From positions 1 to 19,994 of the forward strand of contig DFHZ01000006.1 in the NCBI GenBank assembly GCA_002371985.1: DNA of 19,994 nucleotides, given 5' to 3'. This stretch comes from Ruminococcaceae bacterium UBA3710 (GTDB lineage: Bacteria > Bacillota > Clostridia > Oscillospirales > Acutalibacteraceae). The position numbers were made by a program, and so were the translations under genes. Below, piece by piece: positions 1 to 6,923 of the stretch; positions within the stretch are counted from its first letter, which is position 1; the number at the start of each line of letters is the position of its first letter. The notes under the pieces are model-generated. The model saw only the letters and a list, made by a program, of their open reading frames with translations, was not told the DNA's origin and did no database searches.

Positions 1-452
1 ATGCCGTTCGCTTTGACCGTAAACAAATCTTTATTCTTTTTTATATCGGTAACAGGGGTATCGGTATGTGTGATTACTCCCATTTCATCACAGGCAAAAC
101 GCAAAGCATCCACAACCGAGGACGCCTGTAAAGAATACGGATAGGCTTTATCGCCCTCAAAGGTGAAAACAATACCTATATCCGCAAAAAAGTTTTCTGT
201 ATAAAGATTGTCATACCTATTAAGTGCATATTCAAAAAAGCCGTCATTCTCACTATGATAACTTGCTTTATCTATTATACGGTTTGTTATATTGCATCTG
301 CCGTTTCCGGTTATAAGCAGTTTTTTGCCTACTCTTGAAAGTTGTTCAAAAACCGCAACGCTTATCGACCTGTCCCGACTCTTTATCGAAACTGCCGAGC
401 AAAGTCCCGATGCTCCACCGCCTATAATCGCAACATCTAATATATTTCTCAA
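1..452 (-). CDS. NAD(P)/FAD-dependent oxidoreductase, HI0933/BaiN-RdsA family (partial, C-terminus missing)
   Basis: Only the first ~150 residues lie in the window. They begin with a Rossmann FAD-binding motif (IIGGGASGL, residues ~9-17) and then carry the family signature GKKLLITGNGRCNITN, which is diagnostic of the HI0933 flavoprotein family (BaiN/RdsA-like, flavin-dependent reductases of mostly unknown substrate). The start is chosen as TTG at 452-450: it is the only initiator just ahead of the Rossmann motif, and it lies about 9 bases after an AAGGA site inside the preceding gene. The stop of the upstream histidine-phosphatase gene (TGA, 451-449) overlaps this TTG in a 4-base TTGA, which suggests translational coupling and co-transcription. 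An ATG in another frame nearby (M-K-D-I-E) gives an unrelated protein and is rejected. The family is secure; the substrate cannot be told. Confidence 0.88.
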   Translation of the reverse strand, partial: MRNILDVAIIGGGASGLCSAVSIKSRDRSISVAVFEQLSRVGKKLLITGNGRCNITNRIIDKASYHSENDGFFEYALNRYDNLYTENFFADIGIVFTFEGDKAYPYSLQASSVVDALRFACDEMGVITHTDTPVTDIKKNKDLFTVKANG

Positions 453-1183
453 TGTCTTTCATCCTTATCGGTAAATAATTCGCAAAAGCAAGCCGAATTG
501 GACGGTATTTCCCCTGCTTCATATAAATGAGAAACATCGCCGAAACCTCTGCAACGAAAATACGCAATTCCCTCTTCTCTCTCTTCGGTTTGAATGGTCG
601 TAACACTTGTAGGCAGAGCCACAAAACCTTGCCATAAAACAACAGGCGAAAGTCCTAAAATATGCGATAACAAAACGGCGGTTATTCCAAAATGGCAGAA
701 AAAAACGATTGTATCTTTATTAGGCTTTTCGGCTTTATAATAGTTGCCATTACGAACATAACCGTGGTTTGCCAAAAAATTGTCGAGTTTTTCGCATACA
801 TCTTTATAAACAGTATGCGTATCTCCGCTTTGCATAAGCGGAGTTTCTATCCATTTATCCTTATCGTAAAGGTCGCTGTCCTTAGTCCAATATGACGGCA
901 TTAAATCCCAAGGTATTCTTTTTTCGCCGGTTTTAGGGTCTGCAACAGTTCCCGGAAATTCTTTAAGCCAAGGCAGAATTTCTGCCTTTCTGTTCATAAG
1001 TTTAAGTGTCGGCTCGGATGTCCTTATCGCCCTGCCGAGAGGCGAACAATAAAACTCTGCCACATCCATTTTTGAAATTCTTGTTTTTAAAATCTCGGCT
1101 TCCCTAAAACCTTTTTCGGTTAAGGAATCATTAACATAATCAGGATCGCCGTGCCTTACAAATACTATTTTCACATAAATCAC
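449..1183 (-). CDS. Histidine phosphatase family protein (phosphoglycerate mutase-like)
   Basis: A 244-residue cytoplasmic protein of the histidine phosphatase (branch 1) superfamily. The phospho-acceptor motif VRHG is at residues 9-12 (His11), the second arginine motif CSPLGRAIRTS follows at 46-56, a candidate acid is Glu75, and the second catalytic histidine is in FFCHFG (His164). Members remove phosphate from small molecules (sugar phosphates, alpha-ribazole phosphate and others); nothing here fixes the substrate. The first start is GTG at 1183-1181. A second GTG at 1174-1172 is preceded by GGTGA at good spacing and may be the true start (241 residues). The predicted promoter at 1191-1219 places the transcript start almost on the first GTG. 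It is the first gene of a two-gene unit with the flavoprotein. Confidence 0.9.
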   Translation of the reverse strand: MIYVKIVFVRHGDPDYVNDSLTEKGFREAEILKTRISKMDVAEFYCSPLGRAIRTSEPTLKLMNRKAEILPWLKEFPGTVADPKTGEKRIPWDLMPSYWTKDSDLYDKDKWIETPLMQSGDTHTVYKDVCEKLDNFLANHGYVRNGNYYKAEKPNKDTIVFFCHFGITAVLLSHILGLSPVVLWQGFVALPTSVTTIQTEEREEGIAYFRCRGFGDVSHLYEAGEIPSNSACFCELFTDKDERH

Positions 1184-1190
1184 CGTATAA

Positions 1191-1219
1191 AATATATCAT
1201 ATATTTAAAAATATATCAA
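1191..1219 (-). promoter_or_regulatory. Predicted sigma-A promoter of the phosphatase/flavoprotein unit
   Basis: Read on the minus strand: -35 TTGATA (1219-1214), a 17-bp spacer, and -10 TATATT (1196-1191). The expected transcript start is near 1184, directly at the GTG codons of the histidine-phosphatase gene, so the leader would be only zero to about ten bases. Confidence 0.6.
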
Positions 1220-1228
1220 TAAAAGAAA

Positions 1229-1269
1229 ATTCAGAGCAATTCCCATTTTAAAAAGAGATTGCTCTGAAT
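1229..1269 (-). terminator. Rho-independent terminator of the cohesin/dockerin operon
   Basis: A perfect 12-bp stem (ATTCAGAGCAAT at 1229-1240 with its complement at 1258-1269) lies 22 bases after the stop of the last operon gene. The minus-strand tail is T-rich (TTTTCTTTTATT). The plus-strand side also has a T run (1268-1280), so it could work in both directions. Confidence 0.8.
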
Positions 1270-1290
1270 TTTTTATTTTTGTGTTTGCAA

Positions 1291-2409
1291 TTATAATGCT
1301 ATCAGTTTCTTTTTTAATTTTACTAAATCTATAATGTTTATTACTCCGTCATTGTTCAAATCGGCGGCAATAAAATTATAATTTTCCAAAGATACAACTG
1401 ATAATAAATGTTGACTGATAGTTACCAAGTCTTGCGATGAATATTCACCGTCAGCATTTATATCCCCTATGCCTACAGGTTTTTCTTGTCTTATAAAAGA
1501 CAAGTCGTTTTCAGAAAGGTATTCTTCGGCTGTACCTCCACTATATGAAGTCAAAACAAATCCGTCAACTTTTCCGTCCACCTTGCGGGAAATGTAATAA
1601 TATCCGAACGCTTGCTCGCCGATTGCAGCATATTTGCTCCAAAGTGTTACATCGGTAAGAGAAGTACAGTCATAAAAAGCATAGTCGCATATAGTCTGTA
1701 TCGTGGCAGGAAGGCTGATACTTGTAATTCCCTCGTTGCCCTCAAATGCCGATTCGTCAATTATAACAACAGCTTTTTCTTCGCCATTTATTTCATAGGT
1801 TTCAGATATAAATACTTCCGTATCGTTTCCGTGATACCCAGTTATACATATATTTCCGTTTTCTATTCTGTAAGAAAAATCCGATAATGGCGTGGGTGTT
1901 GGTTCTGCAACTACGGTGCTGACTGTTACAGAACCGTTTGCAATCGCAAAATCAACGCATTCGACATCTTTGTTATAAATATCATAATTATCAGAATCAT
2001 AATAAATCGTTATCGGATAGTTTTCGCCAACTATTGCAGACTCATTAACCGCAAATTCAAGAGTTGCAATAACTCCGTTAGCAGTAAAATTCGTTGTTGC
2101 TGTATCATTCACCCAAGCCAGTGTATAAGGACTGCTGTACTGCGGTTTATGTGATTGCGTACCCAATATTCCGGCGTCTTGAACATTTGTCAGTGTGAGA
2201 ACGGTCGAATCATACGATACCTTTAAGGTCATAGAAACGATACCGGGATTGTTTTGCAAGGAAATATTGACCTCGACCGTTTCTCCGGGATTTGCCGTAA
2301 CAGTATCTACGACAATCACGGGAGCGTTTTCAGCCATAACATTTGGTATGGCAAAAAGTGAAGAGAAAAGTGCAAGACAAAGGAATAAAGAAATCAATTT
2401 TTTAATCAT
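1291..2409 (-). CDS. Secreted cohesin - leucine-rich repeat - dockerin protein
   Basis: A 372-residue exported protein with a Sec signal peptide (KK, hydrophobic core, cut near residue 26). Residues ~28-165 form a cohesin domain, the beta-sandwich that binds dockerins: the PGETVEVNISLQNNPGI block and FTANGVIATLEFAV are typical. A short Pro/Thr linker (168-176) leads to a BspA-type leucine-rich region (~178-300; ITSISLPATIQTICDYAFYDC is the clearest unit). The C-terminus is a type I dockerin (315-370) with two calcium loops, DINADGEYSSQD and DLNNDGVINIID. The ATG at 2409 follows AAGGGGG by 9 bases and lies 14 bases after the previous stop, so it is the last gene of the operon. The cohesin is strikingly like the second cohesin of the upstream neighbour, which suggests duplication. 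The role is probably as a surface scaffold or adhesion unit; the LRR ligand is unknown. Confidence 0.9.
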   Translation of the reverse strand: MIKKLISLFLCLALFSSLFAIPNVMAENAPVIVVDTVTANPGETVEVNISLQNNPGIVSMTLKVSYDSTVLTLTNVQDAGILGTQSHKPQYSSPYTLAWVNDTATTNFTANGVIATLEFAVNESAIVGENYPITIYYDSDNYDIYNKDVECVDFAIANGSVTVSTVVAEPTPTPLSDFSYRIENGNICITGYHGNDTEVFISETYEINGEEKAVVIIDESAFEGNEGITSISLPATIQTICDYAFYDCTSLTDVTLWSKYAAIGEQAFGYYYISRKVDGKVDGFVLTSYSGGTAEEYLSENDLSFIRQEKPVGIGDINADGEYSSQDLVTISQHLLSVVSLENYNFIAADLNNDGVINIIDLVKLKKKLIAL

Positions 2410-2423
2410 TCAGTCTTGCCCCC

Positions 2424-4265
2424 TTAACCAGTGTACGGCAATTCGGTATAATCGTCCCAATCAGCAAGGTAGCGGGTGAGTATTACACGGTCAAGGTTAT
2501 TCACCTTTCCGTCACAGTTTACATCTGCTGCTATCATATCGACTGCACTTTCCGGATAATCGTCCCAATCTGCAAGATAGCGGGTTAAAACAACACGGTC
2601 AAGATTGTTGACCTTTCCGTCGCCGTTTACATCGCCTATAATGACATCTGTTACCTCGATATTTCCGTTTACTACTGCAAATCGGATAGGTTCAACATCT
2701 ACATTATAAATGTCATAATCGTCATAAGAATATGAAACTGTTATCGGATAATTGCCAGTTTGTGCGTTTTCGTCAACAGCAAATGTTAAGGTGGCAAGTG
2801 TGCCGTTAGCAGTAAAGTTTACAGTAGCGGTATCGTTTACCCAAGAAAGGGTGTACGGGCTCGCCATTTGAGGTTTATGTACCGAAGTGCCTAATATTCC
2901 GCCGTCAGTAACATTTGTAAGTGTAAATATCTCGGAATTATAAGCTATTTTCAGCTTCGCCGAAGCAATGCCGGGGTTATTCTTTAAAGCGATAGTTACA
3001 TTTATACTATTTCCAAGCACCGCTCTGCCGGACGATACAACGATCTGGGGAGCATCCGCCCCAACATAATCGGTGTAGGTATCAATATAACTATCACCGC
3101 AAACAGAGCAGGTATGTGTTGTGTAACCTTGTGCGGCAGGAGTGGGTTCCGTCACAGTAGAAACATAATGATGTGCCGCAAGCGGAAGTTCCGTTCCTGT
3201 GGCAACAAGTTCGCCGCAATCAAGGCAATAGGTGTCTCCTGTATATCCTTGCACTGCACAAGTAGAAACCGATGCATTTCTCACTTCGGTATTTTCATGG
3301 GTACACATGTCTTCTTCATAAACAGCACTAACAGTTAAGTCTTCGGTAATTGAAGAAAAATCAGAAACAATTTCATTGTACAAATATGTATAATCGACTT
3401 TTCTCCAACCCACAAAAACAGATCCATTTTTATCTGGAGCTTCTGGAGGTGCAATGGGTTCCCCATATTCTACAATATCTTCAAATACCACATCACCATC
3501 AATAAGAAAAACAACATAGCACTTTTTTGTATCTGTTTTTCCAATAACTGCCTCGCTGAAATCAGACTCGGTCTGATAGTTTAATGAACATACCCGAATA
3601 TTATACTCACAATTATCAGATAAATTAGTAATTGTATATGTTGGTAATGTGACAGGTTCAATGTTCTGTTTGATTCCGTTTGCATACACATTATAGCCTG
3701 TCGCATCTTCCACATAATCCCAATTAATAGTTAGTGCATCTGAAAATCTTTCGAATATTGTAACATTTTGAGGTGCATCAAGTTTTGGTGCGTTTATATA
3801 TATTGTACCGTCACTTACCCGATAATTAAGAGCTTCAAAATTGCCATTTGAAACTTCCGTAACATTTATCGCAAGAATTTTTTCACCATACGAAGCGTTT
3901 GATTTAACTTTTAATGATAAATTTAAAATACTTCCTGAGAATACTATTGGTTCGTTTATAGACACAACACTATACACAACTTTACCTAAAGTTGAAGTAT
4001 TAATTATTGTTTGGGTTTTATCCAACGTGTCTGGTTTGTTTGCAGATATTAATTCAAAACAGTTTTGATCATAAAGCACTGTCAATCCTAACGCTTGAGC
4101 ACCACTATTTTTACTAATGTTTACAGAAACATCTACAATATCATTTCTACTCGCCACTTTGTTGTCGGCATAGAATAAAACGGTATCTTCGGCAAATACG
4201 CATAAAGGGAAAAGCGAAATAATTAAAGCTAGTGATAGTAATAAACAAATACTCTTCTTAATCAT
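2424..4265 (-). CDS. Secreted two-cohesin scaffold protein with Fn3, InlB-type repeat, Cys-pair modules and C-terminal dockerin
   Basis: A 613-residue exported protein. In order: signal peptide (1-25), a divergent cohesin (~27-158), fibronectin III (~162-245), an InlB B-repeat-like module (~249-318, ending VGWRKV and SAVYEED), two short Cys/His modules resembling zinc ribbons (Cys321-His323 with Cys347/Cys350, then His365-366 with Cys386/Cys389), a second canonical cohesin (~405-540), and a type I dockerin (543-606) made of two almost identical halves (DVNGDGKVNNLDRVVLTRYL and DVNCDGKVNNLDRVILTRYL). The protein ends ELPYTG followed at once by a stop. With two cohesins and one dockerin it could branch an assembly. 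The ATG at 4265 has AAAGGGAG at 6 bases, and the gap to the previous gene is 16 bases. No catalytic domain is visible. The domain calls are strong except for the Cys modules, which are tentative. Confidence 0.9.
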   Translation of the reverse strand: MIKKSICLLLSLALIISLFPLCVFAEDTVLFYADNKVASRNDIVDVSVNISKNSGAQALGLTVLYDQNCFELISANKPDTLDKTQTIINTSTLGKVVYSVVSINEPIVFSGSILNLSLKVKSNASYGEKILAINVTEVSNGNFEALNYRVSDGTIYINAPKLDAPQNVTIFERFSDALTINWDYVEDATGYNVYANGIKQNIEPVTLPTYTITNLSDNCEYNIRVCSLNYQTESDFSEAVIGKTDTKKCYVVFLIDGDVVFEDIVEYGEPIAPPEAPDKNGSVFVGWRKVDYTYLYNEIVSDFSSITEDLTVSAVYEEDMCTHENTEVRNASVSTCAVQGYTGDTYCLDCGELVATGTELPLAAHHYVSTVTEPTPAAQGYTTHTCSVCGDSYIDTYTDYVGADAPQIVVSSGRAVLGNSINVTIALKNNPGIASAKLKIAYNSEIFTLTNVTDGGILGTSVHKPQMASPYTLSWVNDTATVNFTANGTLATLTFAVDENAQTGNYPITVSYSYDDYDIYNVDVEPIRFAVVNGNIEVTDVIIGDVNGDGKVNNLDRVVLTRYLADWDDYPESAVDMIAADVNCDGKVNNLDRVILTRYLADWDDYTELPYTG

Positions 4266-4281
4266 ATCTTTCTCCCTTTAA

Positions 4282-6903
4282 TCAATATGGTCTGATAAGA
4301 AAATCTATGGTGAAGCTGCCACGATTTCTTACTTTATCCCAAACTATTTGGCACGCTTTATCAGTATCATGCCACTTTCCGTATTCATCTTGCCAACACA
4401 TATTGCATTCAACCGTCTTAATATAATTGTTCGTTTTTTCGATTACAAAAATTGAATGTGCATTCCCGTTGATCCTAACAAAATCTCCCACGCGTAAATC
4501 ATCAAAACTATGCGTGTAAATATGTTTGGATTTTGAAGCATATACTCCATGATAATCATAGAATATCTTATTTGCAAATCCCCAACACTGAATTGCTCCA
4601 TCAAAGTAATTACAATCATACTTACCTGAACCTGAAACTATTCCCCAATGGCAAGTACATGGATGATCTGTAACATAATCACATCCTAAATTACATTTGC
4701 TGTTGGTGCATGTTGAGGCATATCCGTTATTATTATGATTTGCGTTAGTACAATGGTTCCAGTATTTTCCGTTCGGGAATTTCCTTCTGAGCCAACTAAT
4801 ATCCTTTAATTGACCACTTACAGGAGTACTGGTAGTTGGCTTGCTATAAGAAATATAATCAGTTGATACATATCCGTTTTTACCATTATAATTTGCCGCT
4901 ATCCAACCACTACTTCCTGTACCATACACAGTAATTTTTGCGGCATACGGGATTACACATAATGCGGCAGACGAAGTAGTCGCACTTGCCCGCAGATTTA
5001 GTCCAACATCCGCTGTAACCCATGCATCTTTGGCAACATTTACGGTGACTTTTGTAACCGGACGGCGATCACTGGAAACGCCTTTAACATAAATGGTGCA
5101 GGTTCCATGTCCTTTTGCGGTGATCAGACCATTAGCGCTTACGGTTGCTACGGCGGTATTATCCGAATACCATTCTAAAGAATCCTGACCGCCGGTAATA
5201 GTAGCATTTAATTGCGAAGTGCTACCGGTGTTATTCAATGTAACCGACGCTTTATCAATCGTAATGGTAACCGGAGTCCATTTTGCATATAGGGTTAAAT
5301 CATAGTTTGCAATTCTATCGGTACCGAAATTCCAAGCATTCGTGCAAGCGGAATCTTTATACCATCCGGCAAAACCATAACCTAAACGGGTAGGTGCGGC
5401 AGGTGCTGTAAAGGTAGTGTTATAAACGGCACTTTTCCCGGAAACGGCAGAGCCACCCATAGAATTAAAGATAATATTATATGTGTTAATTGTATAATGT
5501 GCGTAAGCGGTACGCTCACCGGTGGCAGAAGTAATGGAAAAATCGGTAATTCTTTCTCCGTCTTCTGCCGCAGTATACCAACCGGCAAAGGAATATCCCG
5601 TCTTTTGCGGATCTGTCGGAGGTGTAGCTACTCCGTTAACCGTTACATCCTGACGATAAATCTCCGATCCGTCTTCATTCAAGAAGATAAAATCATAATG
5701 CGCATCTTCGTACATTGCAGTAATGACGGTATCGTCAATGATTTTTTCGGTAGATTTATCCCATCCGGTAAAGAAGTAATCCTGTCTTGAAGGGTTGTTG
5801 GGAACAATGGCGTCATCACCGTAGTAAACACGGGATTTTTTAATCTCAGTTCCGTCCCAATCTACAAAGGTGACCCAACTCCAAATACGCTTGGTGGTAA
5901 CAGGCAATATCGCCGAACGGTCCGATTCTTTTAACGCATTTACGGCAGAAATCTCGATTGAATAAGTGGTTACTTGCTCTATTCTGTCTTGAATACGGTG
6001 GGGGATTAATTCACTTCCGTATTCACCTGCCAAATTTACACCGATTGCTACTTCATTTTCGGTAATAAGCTCTTCATTTACAAGCTCGCCGTCCAGATAA
6101 ACATTGTAACCGAAAACATCTTTTTCGTAATCCCATGATACGGTAAACTGATAGCCGTCTAAATCCTTTACATGAATATTTTCGGGGGCGGTAATATGAT
6201 AAATGGTAAAATCGTCTATTACTTCTGCAGAGTAATAAAGAATTTGCAGTGCATCACTTACCGAAACATTACCGTCGCCGTTTACATCGCCGGCTTTTCT
6301 GGCATCTGTGGAAAGCTCAATTTCCTCGGTAGAAGAAGATAATACCATAAGAGCGTCTACCGCTGTAATACGGTTATCGAAATTTAAGTCGCCATAAAGA
6401 AGTTCAACTACTTCGATAGAACCGGGATCGGTTTTTGAGACTACTAAATCATCAGAATTTACATCAGTAGCCTCAACAACATTTAATGATAAATCAAGAA
6501 TATCATTGATATCGGCGGTAACCGTAAAATCCACACTAAATAATGTGCCTGATTCGGTAATCGGCTGCATAGAAGCGTAAGAAGCTATTACTTTATCTGA
6601 AACATTTCCGTTAATCGCAGAAAGCCCGTTTGAAAACAATTCTCCGGCTTCAAAATTGTTGATTAACAATTTGCTTGAATCATAAAGCAATTCCAAAGTT
6701 AAAGAGGCAATTTGAGAATCCTCTGAAACACGCACCTCAACATGAACTGACTTTTCTTCTACACCTTTTGCACTGGTAACAGAAAACTCAATCGGCGCAT
6801 ATACAGCCGCACTTTCTTCGGCAATAGAAGAAAGCGGTAACATTGAAAATATCATTAGGACGCACAGTGCCAGTGAACATATTTTTTTTATTGATTTTGA
6901 CAT
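4282..6903 (-). CDS. Secreted cohesin-dockerin protein with SH3b and C-terminal NlpC/CHAP-like cysteine hydrolase
   Basis: An 873-residue exported protein. Modules: signal peptide (1-28), cohesin-like domain (~36-170), internal type I dockerin (~170-230; loops DLNFDNRITAVD and DVNGDGNVSVSD), fibronectin III (~238-338), three InlB/Listeria-Bacteroides-type repeats (~342-398, 402-470, 473-542, each with GW or WD and YAKW-like ends), bacterial Ig-like Big2 (~545-632), SH3b (~634-687, LNLRASATTSS) and a C-terminal papain-like hydrolase (~701-873). The candidate nucleophile is Cys783 in QCWGFA, His826 lies in NAHSIF, and the third residue may be Glu842. A Cys-rich insert (Cys718, 732, 737, 741, 749, 751) precedes the nucleophile and may bind metal or form disulfides. 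The likely activity is peptidoglycan amidase/endopeptidase on the cell surface; this is inference. The start is ATG 6903, which has AAAGGAG 8 bases upstream; an in-frame upstream start at 6957 would spoil the signal peptide and overlap the previous gene. Confidence 0.88.
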   Translation of the reverse strand: MSKSIKKICSLALCVLMIFSMLPLSSIAEESAAVYAPIEFSVTSAKGVEEKSVHVEVRVSEDSQIASLTLELLYDSSKLLINNFEAGELFSNGLSAINGNVSDKVIASYASMQPITESGTLFSVDFTVTADINDILDLSLNVVEATDVNSDDLVVSKTDPGSIEVVELLYGDLNFDNRITAVDALMVLSSSTEEIELSTDARKAGDVNGDGNVSVSDALQILYYSAEVIDDFTIYHITAPENIHVKDLDGYQFTVSWDYEKDVFGYNVYLDGELVNEELITENEVAIGVNLAGEYGSELIPHRIQDRIEQVTTYSIEISAVNALKESDRSAILPVTTKRIWSWVTFVDWDGTEIKKSRVYYGDDAIVPNNPSRQDYFFTGWDKSTEKIIDDTVITAMYEDAHYDFIFLNEDGSEIYRQDVTVNGVATPPTDPQKTGYSFAGWYTAAEDGERITDFSITSATGERTAYAHYTINTYNIIFNSMGGSAVSGKSAVYNTTFTAPAAPTRLGYGFAGWYKDSACTNAWNFGTDRIANYDLTLYAKWTPVTITIDKASVTLNNTGSTSQLNATITGGQDSLEWYSDNTAVATVSANGLITAKGHGTCTIYVKGVSSDRRPVTKVTVNVAKDAWVTADVGLNLRASATTSSAALCVIPYAAKITVYGTGSSGWIAANYNGKNGYVSTDYISYSKPTTSTPVSGQLKDISWLRRKFPNGKYWNHCTNANHNNNGYASTCTNSKCNLGCDYVTDHPCTCHWGIVSGSGKYDCNYFDGAIQCWGFANKIFYDYHGVYASKSKHIYTHSFDDLRVGDFVRINGNAHSIFVIEKTNNYIKTVECNMCWQDEYGKWHDTDKACQIVWDKVRNRGSFTIDFLIRPY

Positions 6904-6923
6904 TCTCACTTTCTCCTTTCGAT

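Noticed and set aside
346..642. A minus-strand frame starting ATG-AAA-GAC just before the flavoprotein motif
   Set aside because: It runs across the histidine-phosphatase and flavoprotein genes in the wrong frame and gives a protein without family features.
2424..2440. LPYTG as a working sortase sorting signal
   Set aside because: No hydrophobic helix or basic tail follows the motif, so the usual sortase route is not supported; kept only as a curiosity.
2445..2640. The tandem similarity here as a CRISPR-like or non-coding repeat
   Set aside because: It is coding and explained by the two halves of the dockerin domain; no CRISPR array, tRNA, rRNA or transposase was seen anywhere in the window.
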